Below, one piece after another: positions 49,183 through 61,900 of a stretch of 64,000 nucleotides of DNA (position 1 is the first letter of the stretch; each line of letters begins with the position of its first letter). The position numbers and the translations under genes were made by a program. Source of the DNA: Acridotheres tristis (Eukaryota > Chordata > Aves > Passeriformes > Sturnidae); assembly GCA_037013685.1 (NCBI GenBank), contig CM072919.1:26646646-26710645 (forward strand), in the 5' to 3' direction. A model generated the notes under the pieces. The model was not told the origin of the DNA and did no database searches. It saw only the letters and a program-made list of their open reading frames with translations.

Positions 49183-51577
49183 CTTAAATAAAAAAAAGTT
49201 TTATTAGCAAGAGTCATTTGCAGAAACAGGAGAGAACAGTGTTTTCATTTGGTGTTTTTAAATAACATACGTTTTTACACACTTTTCTAAGCCATACTTT
49301 TTAAAAAAGAGATCCTTTTTATCATATCTATTCATCTGTCTGAAAATTCCTCCAGCCTAAACTTACACTATTTAGTACACTCATTCTTCTACTATGATAA
49401 TAAGTGGACCAAAGAGCTTGTATTAAGCCTCTAAACAAAGATGAATTCAAGACCTCCTGGATTCTTCCACAAAACAAAGCTCACTGATACTCCAGTTTAT
49501 AGCAGTCATTTTAAAAAACCATATTTTCAAAGGGTCACCATTTTTATCTCCAATATATGAACTCTAAATATCCCGTGTGTGATTCTCTCTCTTTATGCAC
49601 TTATGTGGAAGAGGAATAATAAGACTTAGGTTAATCATAGTCTGTGGAACACTCCCTGTATGTTTCTTGTAACTTTGCTTCACGAAGTAAACTCCAAAAA
49701 ACAACACTCAAACAAACTCGCAGAAGCAGAATATCTGAATTCAAATCTTAAAAGCAGTTAGTATAATAGTTAAATCTAGGGGAAAAATCATGACAGCAAG
49801 GCAAATAGTTATTGAGTATTAAAGATTAAAGGGATTTAATTTTGTAGTTGATACAATATTGGCTGTAGTTGAGAGTGCCACCTTTTGCCACAGAGAGCTG
49901 AGTTGTGTCAAAAGTGGTGACTTGATCATGATGTGATGAGCCAGGGAAATTAGATTGAAAAGGACATTTCCAGGAGAACAAGCTAAAGCAAATTATCAGG
50001 AAGCTTATAGTTTTGGTATTTTAAACATATATTTTGATATTTTTCTAGAAATTCCAATGTTATTTGCAATGATGAAATGTTTAAGATGTTCTGCTCCTGC
50101 TAGTAACATTTTTTCTTCAAGCAGAACCTAGCGAGCTTTAACGTGGTTGCACTCTGTTTCCCCCTGGAGAGTTGCAGTGGCATTCCTATGTTGCAGCAGG
50201 ATTAACAACACTCTTCTGTTGCCATTTGTAACCTAACAGCAAAGTGGACTGATTTTTTTTAAACCTGGCTTTCCTTCCTACAACTCACATTATTTGTAAC
50301 ATTAATCAACATGAAACAGGTTTGCCCTGGCAAGTGTAACGAGGTAAGTAAATTGCCAAAATGACAAAGACTATTATGTGCAATCACAAACTGGATTCAG
50401 ACTATTAGATTTCCTTCCCACTCTTGAGTTTGCCTATCACCAATTAGCACAAATGCAGATGCTGTTGAATCCAGCAATTTAAGCACATTTTAACTTAAAA
50501 TAAAGCAACTGAAAAAGTACCTTACATAAAAGTACTATACAGTACCTTACATAAAAGACACCTGAATATAGAAAAACTAGACACAGTTTTTAATCTTACA
50601 TTAAATCTTCATATTATTACCTTCGACAGTTTAATACCTAGAAAGGTATCTCCTAGGAGCTTCAAAGATTAGAATGCTCAGTATGGCCATGGCTATATTA
50701 ATTATCTACAGCAGTCAGGTAACAAGAAATCCTATGATGCTGCAAGTTTCACCAATTCATTGCTGTGAGACAACATACTTTACCCATTGAGAAGTCACCA
50801 ACTAGATATCAACAGTCTTGAGGCAGAGCTTCTGCTGCTTTAGGCAAATATTGCACACTATTTTCAGAATTCTTCCCCAAAATGTATGGATTATGCTCTA
50901 CCACTCTTCAGTTACAAAGATTTTTTTTCCTTGGCACTAAAGACACTAAAGTTTTCTGTGACAGATAAACGAATAAGGCTCTTTAAATCACTACCTGTTT
51001 TTTTTTTTTTTTCTTGATGGCATATCCTATACACAGATTTACATGTATATCTGTGTTTGTGTGTGTGAAAGAGAAACAGAAAGAATGAAGTTATCAAGGT
51101 TAAGAGGAAACTTATGGCTGTCTTCAGCTATCCTAAGGATGGATACATCACTTACATAAAAGATGGAGTTAGGCTCATCTCTGAGGTTGACAGTAATAAC
51201 ATGAATACTAACATACAGCAAGCTACAGCAAGGGAAACCCCAACAAATACAGGGAAAACCACTAGATTCATGATTAGGTCAATCAAACACTGGAAGGGGT
51301 TGCCCAATGAAAATGAGGAGTCTCCATCTATAGACATAATCCAAATGCACTTCGACAGTGCCTCAGCAATCTGATCTGAATTGACCATGGAAGGAGTTGG
51401 ACAAAGTGACCTCCAGACAAAAACTACTGCACTACTACAATTCTATCTTGTTTTATCTCTTTCAGAAAATAAGAATTGTTGAAAGAAATCCAAGAAAATA
51501 TCTCAAACACAGTTTTTAAAAGATAATGCACCAACTATTTATAAAGTAAAACATATAAATAAGAAGTTGGTACTCAC
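49183..51577 (-). other. TRPM6: TRPM6 intron with CR1 fragment
   Basis: 2.4-kb intron. It contains a plus-strand CR1 fragment (51090-51455) and a poly-T at 50999-51012. Confidence 0.85.
51090..51455 (+). mobile_element. CR1 LINE 3' fragment
   Basis: Diverged CR1. It reads tttcagctatcc-type start, then gattaggtcaatcaaacact, ggaaggggttgcccaatgaa and gaaggagttggacaaagtga, finishing ctactacaattctatc. This follows the avian CR1 ORF2 end (HWNRLP segment) and 3' UTR. It is antisense to TRPM6. Boundaries approximate. Confidence 0.7.
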
Positions 51578-51643
51578 CAAAGAGCTGGACTGGTGTAAAT
51601 GGTATGGTCTGAGCAAGTCTCATTAAGTTGTTCCTTTCAACAG
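51578..51643 (-). CDS. TRPM6: TRPM6 exon, linker before the kinase
   Basis: 66-bp exon, phase 1 to 1 (CT completes Thr, 21 codons, then G). It encodes [20 protein letters not shown], the conserved Ser/Thr-substrate linker leading into the alpha-kinase of TRPM6/7. Acceptor (minus) ttctttgcag; donor TTTG|gtgagt. Confidence 0.95.
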
Positions 51644-51798
51644 CTGCAAAGAACATAGATTTCACTGCTAGACTGAATAAACAAACTGGCTAAGTTTCAA
51701 AACCACTGCACTTGTCTGTAGAGTACAAGGAGGAGTCAGCACTATGTCACATCTGGTCATCATTTGTTTCACCCAGACAGCAACTCCCCTTTGCACAC

Positions 51799-52225
51799 TG
51801 CTGTGTTTCAGGAATTATATTCCCCAATTTAATGTTCCCACTGAAACATGTCAAACCATGCACTGTTTGCTCACTCCTCCTCTGTCCTTCCCCCTGTTGG
51901 GGCTGGAGAGGAGAACTGGAAACACAAAAGGTAAAGATCATGGCTTGAGATAAGAATGTGGAAACAGCAACGAGATAAGGAAATAAACAGTAACAACAAA
52001 CTAACGACAAAGGGCACAAAAAATGAATGATTCACACAGAAACCCCTGACAATAGACAAGACCACACTACTTTGATGCAGAAGGGACCCCTCCTCCCCAG
52101 AAGAGATTCCCTTCCCCCCAGGCCTTGGCAATGACCTGACTCTATAGAGAGCAACCTCTGGTTCCTAGCCAGGTCCTGGTTGGCTTCTGCAAACAATTAA
52201 CCCTGTCCTAGTCAGAAACAGGACA
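51799..52225 (-). repeat. 3' LTR of the provirus
   Basis: Plus-strand edge tgctgtgtttcaggaatt; far edge gtcagaaacaggaca. Shares with the other LTR the blocks gttcccactgaaaca, gctcactcctcctctgtcct, gagaactggaaacacaa and gcttgagataag. About 427 bp. Confidence 0.7.
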
Positions 52226-53753
52226 GAAAGATAACAGAAACTCAGCATTAAAGGTTTCAATATGGAATAATAACCCAGATTCCAAATTCAATCGTTGCTC
52301 TCACACAGGCTTCAGCAGGCTCAGTCTCTTCTACAGGATTAATTTCAGTGTAATTTATAGTGACAGCTGACAGTTCTCCTTTAGACATTTCAGAAGTTAA
52401 TAAATCCTAGGAAATGGAGATAAATTCTTTCCTCTTTTAAGAAACTGAACATACTTCAACAACCCAAACACAATGACTGCCTCAGGCCTCAGCTGTACTT
52501 TTTGTCCATTTAGGGGCAGGTTAGATGTAAACATGTGCAAGACTCTGGAGATGTGCATTCTAAAAGAGACAGTTTTCAGTGGAGATGAGAGAGAACTAAC
52601 TGGTGACAAAGAAACAGAGTTTTAAAAACCAACCAGCTAACCAAAAAACCAAAACCAAACCCCAAAATAACCTGAAGGAAATGTAGGAAGCAAGCTGCTT
52701 TAGTAAGGCACTTCTTGATACCCAGAACCCATGAAATTAGGTCTGCACTCTATTTTTTCAACACGGGCAAATTACATTGGGTTGAGTCAATGCTCTGCAA
52801 AAGCAAGCTGGAGAAGGAAGCCTCCTACACTCTTGGGGAAAAAACAAAAAGAAATAATTTTAGTCAGTGGAGAATTACAGAGTTGTGGCAGACTGGCATT
52901 GCAGAAAATACTTCCGTTCTATTGTCACATGCATGATGATAGTTAGCTAAAATTTAAAAAGCACTAGGGATAACCAAAAGTTCCCATTTTTTTCAAGATA
53001 ATTCAACACAGATTAGTTAATATATATCACCTACACCTTCTCCCTAGCTGAGACAAACAGCAGGATTTCACAGAACTCCAGGCACTTGCCAAAAAGTCAG
53101 ATACACTCTTCTTCTGTACTGTGTCCTTCATGCCTAAGTCATACATCTTCCAACTGCACACATAGATATAGATGTAAATGTACACAAGCACAGGTATCTT
53201 TTCCATTATCAATTGCCATCCCTCCAAGATGTCTGCTGAGTTCACTGAGTCCATGACTGTGAGTTCTATCTGCTCTGGATGTCCTCCAGGGCAGAAGGGT
53301 TGGTGTGCTGTTGGGGGTTGCAAGCTGCATCACAAGCTCATGACTGGTGTATCTGGAGCAGTCCATACTCACTGTCTATGGTTACGGCACACAGTGGCAG
53401 GGTCATTCAGCAACCAACAATACACACACAGTTCAATACTACAGACTGTTCTCACTCAAAAGTCAAATCCCCTTCAGGTACACATTGTGTTTCCCCATCC
53501 ATCTGCATTACTCTACAAGAGCAATCAGGTCATTGAGCAAAAACAATCCCATGGGTGGGTTTCCTGTGTTTGAGACAGAACTAATCCAAACTGATCTCCT
53601 GAACATATTCCTCATATGCACCACAGGGGCTTTATCCCCTTCTACAGTATATGGGAGTTTTGATTAAGCTTGATTGGTGGAGCCTCTAGTGTCAACTAGA
53701 TGGTTTTTGCTAAATGTAAATCCCAATATTTGAAGGTCCCAACAATGTGGTTT

Positions 53754-55448
53754 TTAGCAATCGATTTTATTGTTCAACATACTTAGAGGCTGATGCATGA
53801 TAGGGAAAATTATATCCACTTCAATACTGTGTTCTCTGGCCCATGGTTCTATGAAGCTATTTTTGAAATGGGTCCTGTTGTCTGACTGATCTCTTTCTGC
53901 TGTCACCACAGCATTTGCTTTCCAAAGGCCAAGATGGTGTTCTGGGCAGTGGTGTGAGGCACAGAGTACATTTCCAGCCATCCAGTGTTTTTTAATTGTA
54001 TGTACATAGAGCTTGCCTTGGCACATTTGCAATATAATCAGTCTGCCAGGTCCCCATATTTATATTTTAACCATCATGCCCCATACCACAGAGGCTTTTC
54101 CCTCTTTTCAATTCACAGTTATAAATAGTGTCCATGTCCGTGTCCACCCCTCTACCACAAGTCTATCTGTATATTGCATCTCTTCCCTGATGACCTGAGG
54201 TGTCAGGGGCCCAATGAGCCAGAAATAATTCACTCTTATGCTGCCAGTCCAGATCCACCTGAGAAACTTTAATCTTGGCAGCCTGATCCACCAGTTCATT
54301 GTTATGATGTTCTTCACCAGCCTAACTCCTGAGTGTATGTGGATCTACATGACCTGCTTTTACAGCCAGCTTCTCTACTTAGGCACTGATGTCTTCCAAC
54401 ACTTAAGCAGCCCAGATGGGTTTACCTCTGCACTGTTTATTTATCTTTTTCCACTACTCAAGCCACCCCTACAGAGCATTTGCTACCATTCATGAGTCAG
54501 TATAGAGGCAGAGCACTGGCCATGCCTCTCATTCAGTGATATCTAAAGACAGCTGTATTGTTTTCTGCTCTGCAACCTGACTTGATCCACCTTGTCCCTC
54601 CATAGATTCTGCAGCTTGCCACATGGGACTCCAACACAGCAGCTTCCCATTTTTGTCTCTCCATTACAGCAGGAAGCATCAGTGAAGAGTCAATATCACT
54701 TTTCACTTTATGATAACTGATTATGTGGTGGGACCTCCTTAGCACGAGTCACCTTTCCCTCCTTGTCTTCCAATGGTATTCCAAAATTTTCACCTTTGAG
54801 CCAATTTGTGATGACTTCCAAGATCCCTGGGTGATTGGGATTTCCTATTGAAGCTTGTTGTGTGATCAGAGCAATCGACTTACTCCATGTAGTATCAGTA
54901 GCATGATGTATAAATGGAATTCTCTTTGGAACATCCAGCCCAGCACTGGCAGTCAGGGTGCCAGGTGGAGCTGAGCTTTGGTGTCAATCACTTCTGAAGC
55001 AGCTCGAGCCCCTTCATAATCTGCCAGGATCTTTTCAGTTGGGGTGCAGCAGCCTTGAGTCCTTTGTATTCCTGACTCGAGAACCACAGGGATCATCCTC
55101 AAGTTTGTTTTGTCAGAGTCTCCAGGAAGGCCCATTCTCCCCATCTGTAGTGTAGAGTAGTTTTCACATCTTATCCAGTTCTAACTGGTCTAGGAGCTAC
55201 TGCTACACATTAATCTCCCGTTTCATTTGTTCAAAAGCTTGTTGTTTTTCAGGATCCCACTTAAAATCATTCTTTTTCTGAGTGACCAGATCAACAGAAC
55301 TCATGATCTGACTGTAATCTAGACTATGCATTCTCCAAAATCTCAAAGTGTGTAGGACGGCCTGTGTGTTCTTGTTGCTGGTTGGTGGGGACATAGCTAC
55401 TATTTTGCTGACTATGTCCCTTGGAATCTGACATGTCCATCTCGCCAT
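53754..55448 (-). pseudogene. Retroviral pol remnant: RT end, RNase H, integrase
   Basis: Broken minus-strand pieces. At 55203-55448, WDPEKQQAFEQMKREI corresponds to the RT connection region (F-W-D-x-E-K-Q-x-A-F-x-x-x-K). At 54060-54320 there are shifted-frame remnants of RNase H end and integrase N-terminus. At 53754-54032, SDNRTHFKNSFIEPWAREHS matches the integrase core around its second catalytic Asp. Stops and frameshifts separate all pieces. Not functional. Confidence 0.7.
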
Positions 55449-56273
55449 TTTACTTCTGAAAACTAAATTTCCTGGACAAGTCTCTAAACCTTACTGTGCT
55501 TTATGGCAGGACTGGCCTTCAGGACAATTTGGATTATCTTCTACCCTTTCTCAAAAGCTTCCTCTGCTGTGTTGTCTCACAAGTCGATTTCATTTATGTA
55601 TTGCAAATGTTCTGTAGCCTCTTCTTTTTCCAGAGCAGTCTGGATCAATCCTACACAAATATTGAGGCTGTATTTCCACCTCTTGTGCAGCTGGTTCCAG
55701 GTGTACTGGACGTCCCTCCAAATGAAAGAAACCATGGCCTGCACTCTGCTGCTAAAGGAACAAGAAAAAACACATCATATAGTGCAATCAAATAATGATT
55801 GCACCACTTTGCTACCTTGGACTCCAGTTCATACTGGAGTTCCACCATGTCCAGCAGCACCCAGTGGTGATGTGACATCCTTCACACCACTGACAGTCTA
55901 TTGCCAGTCTCCACTCTCCACTGGACTTACGCACCGGCCACATAGGGCCATTAAAGAGTGAGCAAGTCTTGCTGACCAGTCCCTGACTCTCCAGTTCAGG
56001 AATCACTTCACAGATGGGGGTCACAGGATCCTGTTTGGTGTGATATTGCCAACACAGCACTGTTGTGGCAGCCATCTGTACCTGTTCTTCCTCAATCCTC
56101 AGTGGTCCCAGAGCAGAAGGGTCCACTGAGAGAACAGGCAAGGTATTCAGCTGTTTAATTTCCTCTGTCTCTACAGGTCTCCCAAAAGTCCAGTGATGCC
56201 CTTTTGGATCCTTGAAATACCCTCTCCTGAGGTAATCTCTGCCAAGGATGCACAGGGCCTCTGGGCCAATCAC
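55449..56273 (-). pseudogene. Retroviral pol remnant: reverse transcriptase fingers/palm
   Basis: The piece at 55812-56273 contains VSKTCSLFNGPMWPVRKSSG and EWRLAIDCQW, the conserved RT start (N-x-P-x-W-P-V-x-K-x-x-G-x-W-R). The catalytic motif is expected at 55586-55600. There the frame reads Tyr-Ile-Asn-Glu instead of Tyr-x-Asp-Asp, so both metal-binding aspartates are lost; a stop follows soon after. Confidence 0.72.
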
Positions 56274-56452
56274 AATGGCGTGTTTCTGCCATTCATTTCC
56301 AGTGCAGTCAGCTGTCCAGTTCCCCCTGTCACCTCAGAAATAGAGATGGATCCTGCCCCCACACACCTTGATGACAAGGTACACTGTGCACCTGTGTCAG
56401 CTAAAGACTTAGGTTCTTGTGGGTCTGATGTGCCAAGCCATTGGATCCACAT
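56274..56452 (-). pseudogene. Retroviral protease remnant
   Basis: Open piece containing SLADTGAQCTL, the aspartyl-protease active-site motif D-T-G-A of retroviral proteases, directly upstream of the RT. The rest of the domain is worn. Confidence 0.7.
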
Positions 56453-56850
56453 AGTCTAATAGATCTGATTGTCCCTTTCCTCCACCCAGCTGGAGGAAGG
56501 ACCCCCCTAATTCTGGTCAGAGTAATCACTGTTCACTTCTTGTAAATATGAGCTGAAGGCCCTTCAAGACGATTGGAAGTAATATGAGCCCTCCTATTCT
56601 GTCTGAGGACTTGCTCACTGGGAACCAGAGTAACATTTGGTGTTTGTCCTTCCTCTCAACTCAAATACCTCTGCTGCCAGGCAGATGTGGGTTTTCCATC
56701 CTACCACCTCATGTCCTCTCCATGGTCACATACACAGAAAAAACCAAGCCAGGTTACCTCATGGTGTATACTATCTCTTGAGCAGAGGGGTACTTGCTCC
56801 CAATAGCAGAGACTCCGGTCCATACTGGTAAGGCATAGAAAATTTCCTCT

Positions 56851-57663
56851 TTAGCTTGCTTGATGTGATGCAAATTCACAGATGATACAAAACTGGAAGG
56901 AGCTGTTGACTCCTTCAAAAACAGGGAGGCCCTGCAGAGGCACCTTTCCACAGCCAAGGTGCAGGCCAGTAGGGAGGAAAAAAAGCTGATCTTCATATTG
57001 CTGGAGGTGGGTAGTCACCATTCCCTCATACTTGACAGGAGTCGCCTCTGAGAGTTTCTGTTCTATTCTCAATCTTTTATCAATTCCCAGATCCTGGGAC
57101 AGGGACCCCAGTTGCTTGGTTGCACTATCATACAGTTCCATACCATGGGCCGTGATATCCCAACATCAGAACTGTCAGGCCAGCGGGGATTCTCCCAAAT
57201 AGTGGCTGAAAATTTTTCACATATCTTGCTGCTCACCTAGGGGGTCATTTTCTCTGGTTCTGCTTCCCATTCTGTGGGCCCTGCTTCCTCTTCAGTATGC
57301 AAACTAGTTTAGGCTTGAATTTCTTCTTCTGTATAGGAGCAACTGGTACTAGCATGCGCTGTTCCTGCAGTTCAGCTGCAGTTTGAGTGGTGACAATGCA
57401 TCTTTCTCTGCTTTCCTCCTCTTCCCTCTGAGGGTGCTGTCTAGTACTATGAGCAGTGTCTGATAAATAGTAACCAGGGCCCTGCACACTGCAGAACTTT
57501 GCATTTCTCTGGAGCTGCCACAGCATTTTTCTTTCAAATATTCTGCTGCTTTAACACGGTCCTGTAGCTGTTCAGAGATGAACTTCCAAGCCACTGAAGC
57601 AGAATAATCCTTCAAAAGCTGGCCCATTTTCTCCCATATTACAGGCCAATCATGACTATCCAC
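56851..57663 (-). pseudogene. Retroviral gag remnant
   Basis: Broken pieces between leader and protease. WPVIWEKMGQLLKDYSASVA and WKFISEQLQDRVKAAEYLKE (57349-57663) look like a helical capsid/matrix region in the position of ERV-L gag. Assigned by position and general character. Positions about 56830-56980 may include a CR1-like scrap (tttgtatcatctgtgaattt). Confidence 0.5.
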
Positions 57664-57879
57664 CCTCAGGGTAGATCTCTGAAAGACCCTCCTAAGAATC
57701 CCTTTTTCTAATCAGGGTGTAAGGCTGCACTGAAGAGATCCAGCAGATTTAGCAACAAAAGCATGCTTTCCCTCATATCCAAAGGGAATTCAAAATCCTC
57801 CAAAGCTGTTGTAACAGGCCTCAAGGAGGAAAAAAGGAGTGAAAGGCTCAGGGAAAATAATCCTTCCCTGTTCTGCTTC

Positions 57880-58340
57880 ATGTCATTTCCTCAAATCCTG
57901 TCACTGATCACAAGAGTGAGGTGATCAGTACCTGCCCCTCTGCTTTCCCTTGTGAGGTGAGGTCTCCTGGCTGAACAGACCAAGTGCCTTCAGCAGCTCC
58001 TGACAAGGCTTCTGCTCCAGACCTCATGGCTCTCTTTTGGATGCTCTGTAACAGCTTAATGTCTGTTTTATGTGGTGGTGCCCAGAATGCACACAGTACT
58101 CGAGGTGAGACCACACCAGTGCAGGACAATCATGTCCTTGACCAGCTGGAAATGCTGTGTCTGATACAGCCCAGGACACGGTTAATGGCTTCCCAAAGAC
58201 AGTGCCCCAAGTAAGGGTAGAAGACCAGCACTGAATACACATCACAAATGACCCTCACTGGTCTTGAGGTTATCATTTCATAAGCTGATATCACACAGCT
58301 CAGCAACAAAGCAATCCTGAACACTCTCCCTGCTCTGAAA
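57880..58340 (-). mobile_element. CR1 LINE fragment nested in the provirus leader
   Basis: On the minus strand the reading frames contain ALVWSHLEYCVHSG and TDIKLLQSIQKRAMR, matching the end of CR1 ORF2 (L-V-R-P-H-L-E-Y-C-V-Q...D-I-x-x-L-E-x-V-Q-R-R-A). It lies between the 5' LTR and gag, so it most likely inserted into the provirus later. Confidence 0.75.
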
Positions 58341-58500
58341 AGGAGTACCTCAAGGCACACAGTGCCTACACTGAAACATACGGGGTTAGTTAACAATATT
58401 GTGACACACCTAATACAACAAATACTTGTTTCAGACCCACTCTTACCAGATCTGTTGTTATCTCAGCTCTTCATGTTTCATGCGGAACACTAAATAAGGT

Positions 58501-58951
58501 TGTTGTGGTTTAGAAATGGTGTATCCCAGTTCAGTGTTCCCACTGAAACATTCCAGACCCTGCTCTGCTTGTTCACTTCCCCCCTCACCCTCCCTCTCCT
58601 CCCAGCTGAGGAATGGAGAGGATTGGAGACACAACAGTTAAAGACCGTGGGTTTAGATAAGATCAATTTACTGGAAACAGCAATGAAATAGGAAAATGAA
58701 AGTAACAGAGCAGTTTTAATAACAGAGGGTACAAGAGAGGGAAATAATTCACATGTGAATACTCACTACATGGAAACCAGCAACAAGTGAACCTCTGCTA
58801 CCCCAACATGGGAGGGACCCCCTTCTCCACCACTAGAAAATTATGTGAATTGGTACAGAATAACCTCCAGGTCATAGCCACGTCCCCTCCTGGCTGGAAC
58901 CACGATATCAACTCATCATATTTCACCCTGTTGACGAATTCCCTCCTTACA
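58501..58951 (-). repeat. 5' LTR of the provirus
   Basis: Plus-strand edge tgttgtggtttagaaatgg is the complement of the typical ...AACCACAACA LTR end. Aligns by eye to the LTR at 51799 over the first about 250 bp (cagtgttcccactgaaacat, gttcacttcccccctcaccc, ggattggagacacaacagtt). The right border is uncertain because the two copies diverge there. Confidence 0.65.
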
Positions 58952-61900
58952 AAGAAACAGGTTCTCTGGGAAAGCCCCTTGCACCCTGCATAGAAGAATT
59001 CTGCTATCTCCTCGTCCTCCTCCTTTCAGAAAGAGCTACTTCTGCATCCTGCTCCTGCCAACTCCAGAGCAGCAACACTCGCACTCACACTGTGCTGGTG
59101 AGATGCCTTGACCCCAACTGCCTCCATTGTCTGTCAGGGTTAGAAGCACCCGGAGATTTAGCAAGGTATGACAGGAAAATCCAAACTTCCCCTGTACAGA
59201 GTACTGTTTCTTCATTCAGGCTTCTTGCCAAAAAGTATCAGTAACATTATTGCATCTCCCTAACTTGCAGCCTATTTCTCAGGCAAACACCTTCAAAACT
59301 TCAAAGAGTCAACCAAATATTTATGGATTTGTCTTCACGATGACTAAGTTATCAGGAAGGTGGAGAGAGGTGTAAAGTAAGGCACTCCTAAAACTGTGAG
59401 GCAACTTGGATGCTACAGTTCTGACTGTCTAATTTCCCTATTCAATGGATGAAGGCAAAATCATTGTCCAAAGCAGAGTCAACCAAAGGAGAGAGTCAAC
59501 CACAGCAGCTGTGTTTCTCTGCAGTGTAACAAAAAAGCCATGGTAACAAACTCTGGAGCTTTTGGAACTTACAGAGTTTGGATATCATCTATCTATCTTT
59601 TAGGATTACTTCTTTGAGCAAAGTTTAATTGGAGATTATTGAGCCCAGAGGGCAGAGCAAAGGGCACCCATGACACATCCTCCCCATGAAGTGGGACCCT
59701 CACTTGAGAAGATCTGCACTTCATATCCAGTTCAAGGCTGTTTACATATACCAAATATATCGGGAACTAGTTACATTGTCTAAGCAGTGTTGGACCAGGG
59801 ACTGAAAAACAAGATCTTCCTTTGGTGCTGCACTAAGAGCATACTGATCATGAAATCAGTGCATAGTAGGAAGAAGGATGTGAACAGAAGAGCTGCTAAA
59901 ATCTGTGCCGTCTGCCAGACCCTGCCAGCCACTCTAGAACTTTGAGCAGCCACGTGATATGGACTTGCAGCTGCTGCCAAACTTGGGACAAAGACATAGT
60001 TCTTTTGGGGATGCAGAGAGGCAGGATTATATTTGCTTGCTCAAATTGATAGTAAGAATAACATGAAAGCAGTATATGGTATAGAATTCTAGCACAGGAT
60101 TTTTGGGCCTAGTTGGCTAAATTCTGTCCTGAGGAAAGAAAACCTACACTGAAAACCTCTGAAGACATTTGTCAACTCATAAGGAAGGAGGGGTCAATCC
60201 CAGTGGAAACTGTGTAGATTTTGAATTCAAGAAGGCTGCTAATGGTTCTGGTTTGTTCCAGCCCTGCCTGTAACAGAGGCCAATTCCCGTGGGCAGTAGT
60301 GACATCTACTGGCAATTCCTGCTCTCCTCTCCTGGAAAAACTATCCCAGCCTGGTGGGAAAATCTCTGCACTCCCAGCTCAGGGAAAGGCAGAACTACAG
60401 GCAATTAGCAGTCAAAGGATTTATTTCCCGCCAGATTTTCAGGAGTTCATAGATATACAAACGCAGATTAAGTAGTACAGGACCAATTTACTGAAGAAAA
60501 TAATTCCAGAAAGTACAAAGGAGGGTTTGGGAAGCGTGAGGTGACTGACAGCTATAAACAAGAGTTCCTCTTCTGCCCGCTCAGGAATCTGACCTGTATT
60601 AATGATTTCCACTGATATTTCGAAAGCGATTATCTACATTCTGCTCTGGATTTGCCATAAATACTCAGAATGAAGCAATTATCAACAGGAAAAAGAAAAT
60701 TAATAATTTTTCATTGAAGTCTTAAGACATGAATTAACATAGAACCTTCTTAGCACTGGGCAATTGTGCAAGTCCTCAAAATGAAAATCACAGTAGATGA
60801 CAAAGGGAGAACTAATGTTGTTTTTAATTTCTTAAATTCCTCAGCTGTCATTTTTGTGCCACCTGCTTACCTGAGTAGTGAAGATGCAAATCTTGAGATG
60901 TTTTCAAGCAGGAGAAGATATCTGAAATAATGTTTAAAGGATTGTTGTATTAATTATTATAGCAGACACAAATGCATGATATTTTTAATTCCTTGCATCC
61001 CAGAGTTTGTCACAAAACAGATTAATCAGAATTGTTGGCTCAGTATTCTAAAGAGGAGAATTACTTATGGGCTTTAACTACACTATCATGTACGGCATAT
61101 TGGCAAATTCAGTGTAATATAGCCATGACTTATTTATTCAAGGAAATGGTGAGGAAAATGAGGTATTAACCTCAAGGACATATTAAGCCAGCTAGACTCC
61201 TGGTATATGAAAAGCACTTTGCTATCCATAATGCTTCATGGCCTTCCAAAGACACGATTTTTCCAACTCCATCCTCAGCCATGAAGAATTCCATTAACTC
61301 TATAAAAGTTATACTACTGGTATGATGGTTTTGTTATACTAATACTGTCCCATTAACCTAGAGCATCCAAAGTGCTCTTAAAATATAAGCAGACAAACTT
61401 TTTTGGTGGTTACATATTTAATAGACTCAGATCAAATTTGGTCCAAAAATCTTTGCATTATAAAAAGGTCTTTTTAATACAACCAAGAATAATGAACACA
61501 TTTTCATTAACTAGATGAAATAATTTAGTTCTCTTGGAAAACCATCCTTCTAAATGCCAGATTTCAATGTATATGTATACACCATACTGCTATTAGTTTT
61601 CAAAAAGTTACATAATCAAAGCAATGTTCACCAAAGTTTTTGAACTTTACACTTTTCTTCTTGGTGTATTCTACTCTATTCCCTTATCTAGTGAAAGAGA
61701 TCTTACACGAAAACATCTATGGATATTGGGGGAAGAATTAGTATTTTTTCATCCCCTTAGTGATTCAAAGTCCCTTGTGAGATTTTCTTGCTGGACCTAT
61801 CTACTTTTGCAGCATTTTGTATGTTGCAAAAAAACAAAACATGAAAAGGGACCTTTTGATAATGGGAAAACTGGATTTTAATAAAAAGAATTATGTGCTC

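Larger units (their letters stand above)
51799..58951 (-). mobile_element. Decayed ERV-L-like provirus in TRPM6 intron
   Basis: About 7.2 kb between two related LTRs. Minus-strand order is 5' LTR, leader with CR1 insertion, gag remnant, protease, RT, RNase H, integrase, 3' LTR. This gene order, the LTR type and the apparent lack of an env region suggest a class III (ERV-L-like) avian element. Frames are broken by many stops and shifts, and the RT active site is changed, so it cannot make proteins. The LTRs differ strongly from each other (about a quarter of positions by eye), so the insertion is old. It lies in the same orientation as TRPM6. No target-site duplication recognised. Confidence 0.8.

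Noticed and set aside
55503..55961. 152-codon plus-strand open frame
   Set aside because: Antisense to the RT remnant of the provirus; protein motifs are on the minus strand.
51799..58951. An intact or potentially active retrovirus
   Set aside because: All reading frames are broken, the RT catalytic residues are replaced, a CR1 sits in the leader and the LTRs are strongly diverged.
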